Shown in pieces: positions 1-12,959 of a stretch of 64,000 bases of DNA. The position numbers and the translations under genes are program-made. Under the pieces are notes generated by a model that did not search any database, was not told where the DNA came from, and worked only from the letters and a program-made list of their open reading frames with translations. Each line of letters begins with the position of its first letter. Within the stretch, counting starts at the first letter, position 1. This DNA is from Ovis canadensis (lineage: Eukaryota; Chordata; Mammalia; Artiodactyla; Bovidae), in contig NC_091246.1 in NCBI RefSeq assembly GCF_042477335.2, forward strand, positions 209,125,501 through 209,189,500. The letters are read 5' to 3'.

Positions 1-930
1 CCTCTATCTTAATATTTTGCAAATGGCAGGCATTCAATAAACGTCTATTAAGTGAATGAATCAATGTGTAGTCAAGGTACATCTCTGCAATCTGCAGTAG
101 GGAGAAAACGGAGCCACACGAGAAACAGAGGACTAGGAGCATTTGAAAACGGAAGGCTTTCTTAGCCCAGTTTACAAAGATCTGCATAGGTCTCTCCTGG
201 GTTTCCGTAAGAAATGTGAGCATATAAGTAGGGCTTTATCAGTTAAACCCATCAGTTACACTGAAGTTGAAAACATCCCCTAGAGATGGGTTTGACAGCA
301 GTATGGCAAAAAACCACAAAACCTTTAATACCTGTATCCCCTGCTTCTTGAAAGTTGACTTTACATCACTTTGCTTTTATGAAGACCTACATAAGTACCT
401 GTTTTCACAAACAAAAAAAATTCAAAGAGGATTTGCTTTTATGAAAAAAGGCATTTGTTTTCCTGAGAACCATTACAGAGGCAGTGGGCATCCCAGGCAG
501 TGAGCGGGGCACCATCCAGCTCCTTCCCAGGGAACTACATTCAGCATCTCATCATCCAGCCACTATGGCTTTGAACTGTGTTTGTGACCATCTGTGCTTC
601 ATCCTGATTTATTCTGTGCATCTGTTAGCAAGATGTGTCCTAAGGTAACTGCTTCACTTTACTCCAGCTTTCTAAAAGGTTTCACACGAGTACTCTACTT
701 TCTGATATCAGGGGACTCTTGTATCCAACTCTCCCACAGCACCCTCATTTTCTTCTCTTAGAAATATTGATAATAAGATGTTTTCCCCCTAAAGTTAATA
801 CACAGTAATAAGAAAGGTCCAACAAACTGCAATGGGCTGGGAGAAAAGTCCTTAGACTAGAATAGGATAAAAAGAATTTGATGATGCAGGGGCATAACTA
901 TGACCAGCAATTTATGGTGACTATAGTGAT

Positions 931-1160
931 ATGTGGGCTTCCCAGGTGACAGTGGTGGTAAAGAACCCGCTTGCCAATGCAGGAGACATGAGAGATGTGG
1001 GTTCTGTCCCTGGGTTGGGACGATCCTCTGGAGGAGAGCATGACAACCCTCTCCAGTATTCTTGCCTGGAGAATCCCATGGACAGAGGAGCCCAGCGGGC
1101 TACAGCTCATAGGGTCACAAAGAGTTGGATACGACTGAAGTGACTTAGCACGCACACACA
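931..1160 (+). mobile_element. Bov-tA SINE
   Basis: The tRNA-derived head (GGCTTCCCAGGTGACAGTGG...) is followed by the Bov-A body and the tail ACTGAAGTGACTTAGCACGC. An (AC) run follows it. Confidence 0.85.
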
Positions 1161-2367
1161 TGGTGATATGCTCCAGGATTACGAGCTTTTAAAGACTTCT
1201 TTCTCCCTATGCTAAATGGTCTCAAGTGGCTGATTTTTTTGAGCTATGAAATCCACTTCTAATCTTCTCTTCTCCCTCACTGGGAGGCTATCAACCTTTG
1301 CTGCCAGTGTGCCTCTCCCTTTCTAACCTGCTGTTGGCTCAGACACCAGATAACCAGGTTATCAGAGAACCCAGAAGATGTCTGCTTGAGACTGAACCCT
1401 AGGACCTGTTTTTTGACCCTTGGCTCACTCTTCAAGCACCTCTTTTTTCACCCCTCCAGCACTAGGGCTTTAGCTGGCTGGCTTCTCTTCCTTTGACACT
1501 GTTGCCAAGTGCTTTTCTCAATCCGGTGCTCTTTTTTCTAGGCTGGCTATGAATATGTTCTGTCTTTAATCTTTACTGTCTCCTCTGAAAAGCATAGGTC
1601 TGTCTCTTGTGAGAAGTTTACTATGAATCACTACAGAGTAATACAGTGGAAACAAGGAGAAAATGGTTCAGGAAATCTTATAAAATCTCTATTGTGATTT
1701 TGCTACTTAATCAGTGTTTACTGACTGCTCTACTTGGATACCCCCAGCAGACTACATGCTCAATTCTTTCCTGACTATACTACAAGCTCCTTGAATGAAG
1801 CTATTTTACTTTTGTATGCCCCAAACCAAACTGACACACAGTATTCTTGCAGTACATGCCCAAATATAACTTAATGATTAAAAATGTCAACACACTGAAT
1901 TAAAGATGTAATTGAATGAACGAAATTGATTATTGGTACATTTCAATCCAACATCAACTAAATGAATTGCTTGGGAAAGCAAAACCAAGCTAAGATTCAA
2001 TATTTGAAAGAAAACACTATATTTGTTTTATGAAAAACTCTGTATAAGGGTTTGTTGGTAAACGGATGATTTATCATCTTCATAGCAATAACACAGTACC
2101 CACTTTCCTTGTAATAACTAAAAAGAATGAGTTGTCAGTTTTGTCAGAAAGCTAAACCTGAACCTTTGACTCACTGCTTAGTTTTATCATGTTTTCCACA
2201 AATAGCACTTTCAGCTGTTTATGAACACATTTAAAATGAGTCCTGTATCAAACAAGAAATACTGAGTATCTTCTTTAAAAAAACTTAGCTACTAATATAA
2301 GTCTCATTTGTAATCTTTCAATTTTGTGACTAAAAATAAAACAAAGTCACACTCAGTGCTTTAGCCT

Positions 2368-2625
2368 GCTGCTAAGTCACTTCAGTCGTGTTCGACTCTG
2401 TGCAACCCCATAGATGGCAGCCCACCAGGCTCCCCAGTCCCTGGGATTCTCCAGGCCAGAACACTGGAGAGGGTTGCCATTTCCTTCTCCAATGCATGAA
2501 AGTGAAAAGTGAAAGGGAAGTCACTCAGTCGTGTCCGACTCTTCGCAACCCCATGGACTACAGCCTACCAGGCTCTTCCGTCCATGGGATTTTCCAGGCA
2601 AGAGTACTGGAGTGGGGTGCCACTG
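2368..2625 (-). mobile_element. Bov-A2 SINE
   Basis: Two tandem Bov-A units in reverse orientation, beginning GCTGCTAAGTCACTTCAGTC. Confidence 0.88.
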
Positions 2626-4160
2626 TAGCTAAAAAGAGGAGAATGGTTGAAAGGAAATTTGTTTTTTTTACGGTGTTAAATTATGTGCTTTAGGAACAGT
2701 AAGTAGTGCCATCTCAGAGACACTGTAGCTGGTTTCCAGTCTCCTCTTCCTTTCCTTCAGACAGACTGTTCTTTCTTAACCAACAAGCCTCCCTTTGTTT
2801 TGATTTATATCACTAGCTGAATAACCCCAAAGCACCACACAACATGGTGTGGCGTGAAATGGAAGACTATGAGTGAAAGCAATTAAGAGCTGAAGGCAGC
2901 GTTTTGGCACTCAGAACCCAAACATGTACTTACTTTCCACAAGTGATGGATTTTTGAGAAATCGCTTTTCGAAGCTGACATACATTTTGATTGTAAAGAA
3001 GAAGTTAAGTACTGAAAAGATCACAGCACCTTGTGGGGAGAGGCTGTTGCAGGTTCTTCAGCTACAGAGATCACACCATAAACATGCCCTCTGTTATCCT
3101 CTTAAACAACAATTCCAAATCATATCTTTCTCAGTCTTCTCTGAACCCCTATCTGTGTTCCATCTCTTTCTCATTCCTCCCACCAATAAACCCACATAAC
3201 CTGTAGTAGCTGTCTCTCCAAACTCTGAGAATTTAGTACAAGCACAATGCCAACCATACATTTACACACTAGTTGATGGCAGTGCAAATTAGCAATCCTC
3301 TAAGAAGAGGAACTGTGTGGCTGGAAGACAAAAGGGGGAAAGAAACTTATTTTTCATCATTTCCTTCATTTCAACCCGTTAAAAAATGATGAAACGTACA
3401 TTACAAGTCTCTCCTCCTGCCTAAACTGTTCTACTGGTTATCCCTATACTCCATGAGCTTCACCTTCTTCCATGGCCTATTATCATGCCCCAAGTCTTCC
3501 ATTTCATTAAAAACAGATAAAATAAAAATTTGAAAATCTCCCTTCCCCAAGACTCTGAGGTCCTTTCTAGCTGCTGCCCTCTGTCCTCAGCCAAGTTTCT
3601 TTACAGAGTATGCACTCTCATGTTCTTCCCCTCATCTCTCATTGTTATCTCAACCCCACTACAATCTGATCTTTCCTGAAACCAGTTTCCCTTCAGTTGT
3701 CAATAGTCTCTGCTAACCAATCTAATCTACCTTCTTAGGTGTTATCTTGGGTTACCTCTGATTCAATATTACTGACCACTCCCTCCTTGAACTTTCCTCC
3801 TGTGGCTCTCCTGGAGCCTACAATTTTACAATGAATGCTCTTTCTCAAATGCCTCCACTGGATCACCCAGCTCCCTTCTTTTGATCCTTAAATGTTGGTA
3901 TTCCCCAGAATTCCAGTTTTGACCATGTTCTCATTTTTTTTTTCCATGTATCTTTGTACAAACCATTCACCACCACAGATTAAACCATCTCTTTCATGTT
4001 AATAACTCCCAAACAGGCTCTTCAGACCAGACTTCTTCCTGAGTGCCACTCACATTTCTCACAGCTGATCATGATCCATGAAGTGACCCACGGAACCACA
4101 GATACCTCCTTACTCTAACCTTGCTGCATTCAATCCATTATCAATCCCTGTGTAGTATAA

Positions 4161-4162
4161 TA

Positions 4163-4214
<52 letters not shown>

Positions 4215-4222
4215 TATATATA
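4161..4222. repeat. TA/CA compound microsatellite
   Basis: (TA)n followed by (CA)n and a short (TA)n. Confidence 0.95.
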
Positions 4223-5949
4223 TCTCAAGTGCACTCACTTCTCTTCATCCTCTCTTCCACCATCCTAATTCAAGCCATCATCATCTCTTAGAATATGAAG
4301 AACCTAACAGACTCTATTCTTAATCTCCTCTGTATTCTCCAAAAGACAAAAGAATAAAGCTTTAAAAATTAAACTCCTTTAAAAAAAAATCAAGGATGTC
4401 CATAATATACAGAATAAAATTCACGCTTCAGATGTCCAAGGTCCGGCCCGCCTGGCCCCTGACTACTACTGTTCCCTCATCTTGCACCACTCTCCTCCTT
4501 GCTCATACTCAGCCACAGGCCTTCTGTCATTTCCTTCCACTTCCTCATCACACTGTCTCCTATCTTGGGCCTTTGCAATTGTTCACGGTACCCAGAATAC
4601 TCTTCCCTCTTCCATGTTAACTACTTTTACCAGTTCACCTGATCTAAAGTAGACTCCCTGCCACCTTTATTTTCTAACTTTGCATTTAATGTTTCTTTCA
4701 CAACATGTATTCCAATTTACATCCTGGAAGTCCTCTTCCAGACAGGAAGGAGAAAGGTGCTATCTTCTCCTTTTCTTCTCACTTGCTGACCAGGATGGAT
4801 ATATAATAGCAGGAGCTCAAGCAACTCAATAAATATTTGTTGTTGAAATGAACTATTAACTGAACCTGGTGGGTGAATTCTTTCACCACTAACTTGCATA
4901 ACTATCAACTTCATTGTTATACAACATAGTGTTAACACTCTTAAATTAGACTCTATTTTATCTGAACTATTCCTTCATTCTTCCTGACTTGTCAGAAAGC
5001 TTTCTAAAGAAAAAGAACTCGCAGTTTGGCAAGCTGACAGAGATATATGGATAAGCTTCAAAGACTTCAGTGATCTTTACAGCATGAATTAGTTCCACTT
5101 CTATACCACAGGTAGACTTTGTATGCTCATTTTCTAGCATGAATACGCCATAATACAGAGTGTAATTAATCAGAATGTCCCCAAGGTTATGTGAGTCAGT
5201 AATAAAGCTACAATAAAGTCAGAACATTACATATTAAGAAGCCAGTTATAAAAGAAATTTTAATAAAAGGATCACTATAAACAACTGGTCAACAAGCTGC
5301 TTATTGGACTGCTTTCAATAAATGCTGCTTGAATTAAACTACAAGTACTGAAAAGAGATAAAAAGTAATATACAACAGTCTCCGTCTTGAAGGGAAGATA
5401 AAGATCTAAGAACTCTAATGGGAAGAGTTCTAATGAGCTCCATGATCTAGATTAGATCTAAGATTTGATGATTTAAGAAATCTGAGAATATAAGATAACA
5501 CCGCCAGATAAGAAATAAGTATTTAATGAGTATTGGAACAGAACTGGTGTATAGATAGTGAGTGGGGCGAGTTCTTTTCTAGCTGAAGTGGCCTGACTTC
5601 ACACAGGAGTAACATTTAGTACAGGGCTACTCAAGGAACACAGGGTTCCTCAAGGATGGAAAGATTTCAGTACCGAGAATGGGGGTGTCTGGTAAAGGTT
5701 AAAGAAAAGGAGGCCCCAAAGCAAACAGCAGACAGAGCCAATTTGGCAGCAGTGTGAAGACCAACTGAAGTGGGAATGATTATGAAGAAGGTACTTGGAG
5801 TTTTAAATTGGACTAGTTCAGATTAGGAAGTGTGAACTTGATCCCTCAGGGAACAAGTTTCTTTCTTTTTTCTTTTTTTCTATTAAAACTTTTTTTTTTT
5901 CCCTACCATGAAACAATATTTTTTGGTCAGTTGGTCACATTTGTGTTCT

Positions 5950-6665
5950 AACTCTTTTTTTTAAACTTATTTTTTATTGACATACAGTTGAATTACAATG
6001 TTAATTACTGCTATACAGCAAAGTGACTCAATCATACATATATGTATATTCTTTTTCATATTCTTTTCTGCTATGGTTTATCACAGGATACTGAATATAA
6101 TTCCCTATTCTATACAGTAGGACCTCTGCTGTTTATCCATTCTATATATATATCAGTTTGCATCTGTTAATTCCAAACTCCCAATCCAAATCCTTCCCAC
6201 CTCCCTCCGCCTTGGCAACTACCAGTCTATTCTCTATGTCCTGATTCTATTTGTTTCATAGATAGTTTCATTTGTGTTGAATCCAGATATAAGTGATATC
6301 ATATGGTATTTGTCTTTCTGACTTAATAGGACAATCTCTAGTTTCATCATGTTGCTGCAAATAGTATTATTTCATTATTTTTTATGGCTGAGTAGTATTC
6401 CACTGCATGTATATATCATATCTTCTTTACCCATTCACCTGTCAATAAACATGGTTGTTTCCACGCCTTGGCTATTGTGAATAGTGCTGCTATGAACAAA
6501 GGGGTGCTTTTATCTTTCTGAATTACAGCTTTGTCTATATGTATGCCCAGAAGTGAGATTGCTGGATCATATGATAATTCTATTTTTAGTTTTCTGAGGA
6601 ATTTCCATACTGCTTTCCAGAGTGATTGCACCAATTTATATTCCCACCAACAATGCAGGAGGGGG
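5950..6665 (-). mobile_element. Antisense L1 3' fragment
   Basis: It begins with the reverse of an L1 3' end (TTTTTTATTGACATACAGTT) and runs into the ORF2 C-terminal region. The minus-strand frame at 6416-6670 reads [19 protein letters not shown], an L1 ORF2 segment. Confidence 0.8.
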
Positions 6666-7621
6666 AGCAAGTTTCTAAGTGGAAAATGACATTTGAAAAA
6701 TAAATTTGGAGTCAGAATATAGGATAAATTTCAGGAATGGAGAGATTAGAGGCAGAAAATTAAGAAATTTTATTATTATGCCTGAGTTATTGTAATAAAG
6801 GCATAAACTATGTATATAGAAGCAGTAAGAAGGATGTATGCAATTTGTGAAATGGTAAAATAGGACTTAACTGTTAAGTAGGGATTAGATTAACTTTATC
6901 CTCTCCTAAAAGATTATTACTTCTAATATATACCTCAATCATTTGGTTTAAAAACCTATACAATTTTCCTTGCCCCTCACTCCCTAAGACTTCTCTTTCT
7001 CAGACATTTGCTATTATCTGTCTCCCATCCCCCAAACTGGCCTCTCCAATCACATAATATATTCCAGCCAAAACAAAGGAGTGTATTTATTAGTTCCCTA
7101 GACACACCAGGAAATTCCCAAACCAATGACTTTGTTCATGCTATGTCTTCTTTAACGTCCTCTCCCCATTCTATGTATCCAAAGTCTAGACATTATTCAC
7201 ATCTGAGGTCAACGCTACTTTTCCTGTCTAGCTCTCTCAGAAGCCCCAACTCAGAGCAAGCATTGCCTCCCAATACTCTTCATTTTCCTCTAAAACACGT
7301 TTTTCAAAAACCTTACCTCAAAAACCTTGTTACTTATTTCTTCTGACAAACTGTACTCTCCATGGCAAACATACCCAATTTATTTCCTCCTCCTTTCATA
7401 CGTAACTGAAGATCTTAATAAATAATACATGGCAACAGTAATGATCTTGATAAATAATATATGGCAATTATATATGGCTAAAAGCACAGACTCTGAAGAC
7501 AGCCTGTTTGAGTTTGAATCTTAACACTGCCATTTATTAGCTACGTGACCATGGATAAGCTACTTAGTCTCTCTGTGTTTCAATATCTTTATGCATGATG
7601 TAGAGATAATAACAGTAGTTC

Positions 7622-7748
7622 ATGGAGAAGGAAATGCCAACCTACTCCAGCATTCTTGCCTGGGAAATCCCATGGACAAGAAGTCTGGTGGGCTATAGTC
7701 CATAGGGTCTCAAGGGTCGGACACGACTTAGCGCCTAAACCACCACAG
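7622..7748 (+). mobile_element. Bov-A SINE monomer
   Basis: A diverged single Bov-A unit beginning GGAGAAGGAAATGCCAACCT. Confidence 0.75.
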
Positions 7749-8384
7749 CAAGAGTAGATATTTCATAAAGCTGTCAGAGGACTTGGCTTAGAATAGAATA
7801 AGTACTATAAAAGTGTCTATTAAATACAGTGGAAAAATACTAAATATTCTGTGATAGGTGAGTGAAGCTTTATTTACAGAAAGCAAAATGTCAAAAGCAA
7901 AGCCAGTCTCTAGGTACAAAATAGATATATACAGATTCTTCTTAAATCTTATGTATGCCCTAAGGGTTAGCTGTGCCCTTTTAAATCTTCCTCATGTTAA
8001 CAATGGTCTTGTTATGTCAAACAACTTAGTTTGACATTTCAATATTCTGAGAAAATATTTAGTTCAGCTTCCTATGACAGTAAGACACCCAGTTGATCTT
8101 CTTGCCTCCAGTCTTACCCTCTTTAATCCATCCTTCCATGGCTCACAGAGTATCTTTCTAACATGCAGACTTAATGTTTCCCCATGGCTGCAAATCCCCT
8201 CCAGTCTACCTCCCTTAGGATAAAGTTTAAAATCCTTAGAGTCTCATACACATTCATCCAAAATGGCCCCTGCCTCGTCTTCAGAATCATCTCTCAACAC
8301 TTTTTTACCATGAAATCTAATCACCTGGCCACACCTCAAAGACTTTTTGTATATCATTCCTTTGTTAGAACATCTCTCCATTCA

Positions 8385-8960
8385 TTTGCTAGGACCACCG
8401 TAACAAAATACCGATGGATAAAGAATCCACCTGCAAAGCAGGAGATGTGAGTTTGATCCCTGCATCAGGCAGATTCCTTGGTGGAGGAAATGGCAACCCA
8501 CTCTAGTATTCGTGCCTGAAAAATCCCATGGATAGAGGGGCCTGGCGGGCTATATAATCCACAGGGTCACAAAGAGTCAGACATGACTCAGCAACTAAGC
8601 ACAAGCACCGGCTAGGCAGCGTAAACAACAGAAGTTTATTTGCTCACAGTTGTGGAGGCTAGAAGTCCAAGATCAAAGTATCAGCAAGACAGGCTTCTCC
8701 CGAGGCTTGCATATGGCTGTCTTCTCGAAGTGTCCTCACGTGGTCTTTTTCCTATGTGCACATGTTCTCAATGTCTCTTTTGTGTCCAAAGTTCCTCTTT
8801 TATAAAGATACCGGTAAGAATGAATTATACCCTAAAGGTCTCATTTTAACTTACTTACCTCTTCAAAGGCCCTATCTCTAAATATAGTCATATTCTGAGG
8901 TTATGGGGGCTAGGGCTTTAATTTACAAATTTTGGAGAAACACAACTGAGCCCACAATAA
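8385..8960. repeat. Old interspersed repeat, family not assigned
   Basis: The pieces GGACCACCGTAACAAAATAC and TCACAGTTGTGGAGGCTAGA are typical of an old, widespread mammalian element. A second copy lies at about 50670-51000 (TTACAGTTCTGGAGGTTAGA). Confidence 0.5.
8410..8605 (+). mobile_element. Bov-tA SINE
   Basis: A tRNA-like head (GCAAAGCAGGAGATGTGAG) plus the Bov-A body. It is inserted in the older repeat spanning 8385-8960. Confidence 0.8.
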
Positions 8961-9404
8961 GGCCGCCTTCTTTTCTTTGGTCACGCTAATTCCTATTTAT
9001 TTTTCCAAGACTGGCCCAAGTCTTCCTATCCAGGAAGATTTCATTGCCCTGTCTCTGTGTTCCCACAGTACTTCTGTGTGCTGCTCACTCATAAACACAC
9101 TATCCCAATTGTCTCTTTCCTTCTTCAGATTGTATTCTTTCAGAGCAGAGAATAAATCTCTAGCACTTAGCACAGTATCTGTCCCATTGAAGAGATTTAC
9201 TAAAGATTTGCTTATTTAGGGAACATAGAAGAAAGAATATGAGCTTTGAATAAAGCAGGCATGAGTTCAAATCCTGGTTCTAATATGCACCTATGATTTT
9301 AAACAAGTCACTAAATGTTGATCTTCCATTCTACATAAGGTAGTTATAGACATAAATGACTTAATTATAATAAAAGCATCCATTTTTAGGGTTGGTAGAT
9401 AGTA

Positions 9405-9612
9405 AGTGAGTGAAGTTGCTCAGTCGTGTCCAACTCTTTGCAACCCCATGGACTGTAGCCTACCAGGCTCTTCTGTCCATGGGATTTTCCAGACAAGAAT
9501 AGTGGAGTGGGTTGCCATTTCCTTCTCCAGGAGATCTTCCCGACCCAGGGATTGAACCCAGGTCTCCCACACTGTAGGCAGACGCTTTACTGTCTGAGCC
9601 ACCAGGGAAGCT
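9405..9612 (-). mobile_element. Bov-tA SINE
   Basis: Reverse orientation, from GCTCAGTCGTGTCCAACTC to the tRNA-like head GTCTGAGCCACCAGGGAAG. Confidence 0.88.
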
Positions 9613-10589
9613 GGTGGTACATAGTAGGTGCTCACTAAACATTAGAGTACAGATTCTGGGATTGCCTGGGTTTGAGACCCAATTTCCCCACTTAGTAGCT
9701 GAGTGACCTCGGGTATGTTAACTTCCCCTCTGCTTCAGTTGCTTATCTAAATAAACATTTCTCACTGCTAATGTGGGGATGTTTACTATTATATGATCAC
9801 TTAAAATCTGAAAAAATATGGCTGGATATCATGAGTAATTTAGTTCCTTCAATTATAGTTACTTTAAATGTGAATATTACTTAAATGCCTCAGACTTCTT
9901 ACCAATCACACAAGATAGTAACTAAAGAGGTTCAAAAATTGGTATGGATGATATAAGTAAAGATCAAAATAAACATGAAATAATAAATTTTCATGTGTCT
10001 CATTCCTTATTTTGGTGTTTAAACATCTTGGGTATTGAAGTAAAAAATCTTAAACAAGTTTTTCTATTCTCTGTGACTATGGATGTTAATCATTTGTAAT
10101 AGAGAATACCACTTCCTGGCTCAAATTTTCAATTTCAGAACCACTAAACCTTTGAACTAGAAAGGCCAATCCTATCAAGGCTTACCTAAGTAAACAGGTG
10201 GATTTGTAATGGGCTCTTAGGGTCTTAATGCAAAGCTCTGCGAAGGACAAGCATTGCAAGCAGAGAGAACACCTGGTTCAAAAGTACTAAAGCAGGGTTC
10301 AAGAATTATTCTAGATATTCAAGGTATGTAGTAGGAACTAGTATTAGAAAATAATGCTGGAAAATGCTTTTTAATCATCCAACCTTTGAGGTCAGCAATT
10401 TCTGAAGTAGGTAAAAGTTATCTGACCTATAACTTTGAAGTAAGGCAGATCTAGGTATGAATCTCCATTTGTTACATAAGCACAGTTTTAGAGCCTTAGA
10501 TTATGCAAGGGGGTTATTATAGTGATTAACTGATCAAATGCACATAGAGCTCATAACTGAGATGCCTGGCTGACTGGGAGGTACCTAGC

Positions 10590-10772
10590 CACACAGTGAA
10601 CCCATGGACTGTAACCTGCCAGGCTCCTCTGTTCATGGAACTCTCCAGGCAAGAATACTGGAGTGAGTATTCATTCCCTTCTCCAGGGGAATTCTTCCTG
10701 ATCCAGGAATCAAACCCAGGTCTCCTGCATTGCAGGCAGATTCTTTGCCATCTGAGCCACCAGGGAAGCCCC
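10590..10772 (-). mobile_element. Bov-tA SINE
   Basis: Reverse orientation, ending in the tRNA-like head CATCTGAGCCACCAGGGAAG. Similar sequence flanks it (ACTGAGATGCCTGGCTGA before, ACTGATATGCCTGGCTGA after), so a longer target duplication of about 40 bp is possible. Confidence 0.85.
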
Positions 10773-11325
10773 ATTAGTGATTAATGGATCAAATGTATGG
10801 AGAGCTTATAACTGATATGCCTGGCTGATTGAGAGTAATCAAATGTTTGTCTTTCTCACACCTGTAATCATATGAATAAACACCTGCAAAATAACTTAAA
10901 ACCATCTTTCACATAGTATGTATTTGCTGAGTACCTGAGGCTTACTGAAAATGACTTAATTTTAAAAACAGAAAGCTGGCCAGTGCTTCCCCCAGCCACC
11001 CAGGCAGCCTTCCAGCTAGAGCCCCTGCCTCCACATCTCCTCCAGAAATTGAGTCCCGATCATCCTGCTCACTCTGCTGCAAGAAATCCAGACTTTCAGG
11101 GAGAGGAGAGAACATCAAACAGAAAGTCTGCAAGGACATATTCTCATCAGGAAAAACTCCCCCCAAACTGCAGAGCCTCAGGTCAGGGCGTAGGGAGCGT
11201 GGGATGACAGAGGCTCCTCTGGTCATCGAGGTGAGGTGAAGAAGGTAGGTGGGACTTTCAAGTTTTGGAAACACCTTGGAATCTTCCCCAAGTAGCTGTC
11301 AACAGGTCTCCCCTTCACACAGACT

Positions 11326-11595
11326 GCTGCTGCTGCTGCTGCTGCTAAGTCACTTCAGTTGTGTCCGACTCTGTGCGATCCCATAGATGGCAGCCCACCA
11401 GGCTCCCCCGTCCCTGGGAGTCTCCAGGCAAGAACACTGGAGTGGGTTGCCATTTCTCTCTTCAGTGCGTGAAAATGAACTTGCTCAGTTGTGTCTGACT
11501 CTTAGCAACCCCATGGACTGCAGCCTACCAGGCTCCTCTGTCCATGGGATTTTCCAGGCAAGAGTAATGGAGTGGGGTGCCACTGCCTTCTCCAT
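11326..11595 (-). mobile_element. Bov-A2 SINE with a CTG run
   Basis: A reverse Bov-A2 dimer. Its GCTGCT end has expanded to a short (CTG)n at 11327-11346. Confidence 0.88.
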
Positions 11596-12567
11596 CACAC
11601 AGACAGAAGCCAACAAAAAAAGAAATCTGCCTGATTAGAAGATAAAACAACAGAAAGCTGGGATAACAGCTGAGATAAATAAGTGTCTTCATCCCTGGCC
11701 TTTCTCCTCACCAGTGTCTTTCACAATTTCTTCCCAAGTATCACCACACCAAGCAGAAACATGCTATTTGGAGATCACTTTAGCTCAGACTTCCAATTCT
11801 ATAGCAAAGATTAGAAGGCCAGGGGGGAAAAATCACTGAAATAGATAAACAAAACTGGAAGAATTCATTTCCTTTTTTACCCTATAGTCCATTATTGCTT
11901 GATGAATTTCCAGTGAAAAGTTAGTTTTTGACGCAGAAACTGCAGGCTTAAATAAAAGGTCCTTGGGCAAGTAACTGAGTTCACGACAATTATAATGACC
12001 TAGAAATCTCTGAAGTGTTTAGGAGACTACCTTTGCTCTGGTACTAAAAGGACGTAGTCTAATATCCATTACTTACGCTTCAAACTGAAGGCAAGCGTCT
12101 TTCTTTTAAAAGACGTGCGGTGTCCGGCTCAAAATCAATTGCAAGAAAAGCCCAACTCAACACAGAAAGAGCTCTTTTCCACACCCTCTCGTCTCGCTCA
12201 CATCACAGATGGCAACCAAGGCTTGAGATTTAACATCCAGACACTAAAGCGGCTCATCGGTCAACGATGGGGCACCAGGTGGGTGCTGTCCGGCACAGGA
12301 TGGGATGCTGCCAATCCTGAGAGGTGCAGCTCCTGTGAACCCCGAGGCCAGAGCCTAATGCCCATCACTTAGCACTTACACTTGGGAAACCACCCGCTTC
12401 CCATCGCGGGGCTGAGACAAGGGGAAGACCCAGTCCTCGGATACCCCAATTCCGGGGTCCGCGCGTGACCTCCGAGAACCGGGAGGAGCGCGGGTAGGGG
12501 AAGCTCCTCCGCCTTCAAGGGAAGATGGCAAGGGCAAGTTCGGGTCGTAAACGGAAAGGTTACTCAC

Positions 12568-12830
12568 AGGAATGACCCGGCGTCCTCCATCCAGCGCCCA
12601 AGCTCCCTCAGGGAAAAGTCTCCAATGAAGCGGCAGCTGGAGAGCAGCAGCCTGGGCAGCCGCCGCTGCCAAAAACTATCTGGGCGTGGCAGGGACGGGC
12701 GGGCAACTTCACAACATCATCATTCAGCGACTTCGGTTTTGCAGCGACGCCAGGTCAATGACAGCCCCCACACAATCGGGGAAGAGAGGAGGAGACCCAT
12801 TCTCCCAGCAGCCTGCACGGCGCCAGCTCA
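12568..12830 (-). other. TRAK2: Probable TRAK2 non-coding first exon (extent inferred)
   Basis: On the minus strand a strong donor, GTGAGTAACC, starts at 12567, so an exon would end at 12568. A second candidate donor, GTAAGTGC, starts at 12379. By synteny this should be the 5'UTR exon of TRAK2, a coiled-coil adaptor linking mitochondria to kinesin-1 and dynein. No recognisable TRAK2 coding sequence lies in the window. An ATG frame from 12672 runs 35 codons exactly to the first donor, but I have no evidence that it is translated. The 5' boundary is only bounded by the ZNF143-like site. Confidence 0.45.
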
Positions 12831-12835
12831 CGACC

Positions 12836-12851
12836 TGCTGGGAATTGTAGT
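12836..12851 (-). promoter_or_regulatory. ZNF143/Staf-like site in the bidirectional promoter
   Basis: On the minus strand the 16 bases read ACTACAATTCCCAGCA, very close to the long ZNF143 (Staf) element that begins ACTACAATTCCCAG. ZNF143 sites are frequent in TATA-less CpG-island and bidirectional promoters. The site sits between the inferred TRAK2 and STRADB start regions, where a shared activator would act. Confidence 0.75.
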
Positions 12852-12861
12852 TTAATCTCGG

Positions 12862-12892
12862 CCACGCCCCCTTAACTCGAAGGCCACGCCCC
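12862..12892 (+). promoter_or_regulatory. Pair of CCACGCCCC (KLF/Sp type) boxes
   Basis: Identical CCACGCCCC boxes start at 12862 and 12884, 22 bp apart, about two helical turns. This is the usual binding form for Sp/KLF zinc-finger proteins. The function is inferred. Confidence 0.5.
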
Positions 12893-12909
12893 TCCCTGCT
12901 AGCCCTGAA

Positions 12910-12944
12910 GCGGGAGGCGGGAGGCGGGAGGCGGGAGGCGGGGC
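12910..12944 (+). repeat. GCGGGAG 7-bp tandem repeat with G-quadruplex pattern
   Basis: Four GCGGGAG units followed by a GCGGGGC variant. The plus strand therefore has repeated GGG runs separated by AGGC, which fits the four-run quadruplex pattern with 4-nt loops. It lies at the STRADB side of the promoter. Confidence 0.85.
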
Positions 12945-12959
12945 AGCGACCCTGGGGCC

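Larger units (their letters stand above)
1..12566 (-). other. TRAK2: Probable TRAK2 intron 1: no coding exon seen
   Basis: AT-rich sequence with only short, unconserved open frames. It contains seven SINE copies, an old antisense L1 3' piece at 5950-6665, a TA/CA microsatellite at 4161-4222 and an old interrupted repeat at 8385-8960. The stretches 1-930, 1161-2367, 2626-4160, 4223-5949, 6666-7621, 7749-8384, 9613-10589, 10773-11325 and 11596-12400 show nothing I can name. Assignment to TRAK2 rests on human gene order only. Confidence 0.5.

Noticed and set aside
4161..4222. Alternating TA/CA tract as a regulatory Z-DNA site
   Set aside because: An ordinary compound microsatellite; nothing nearby suggests a function.
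12376..12672. 98-codon minus frame beginning MAAAAAQAAALQL as a TRAK2 coding exon
   Set aside because: It does not match the TRAK2 N-terminus as I recall it and reads through a good donor. More likely it is untranslated leader; kept only as a note.
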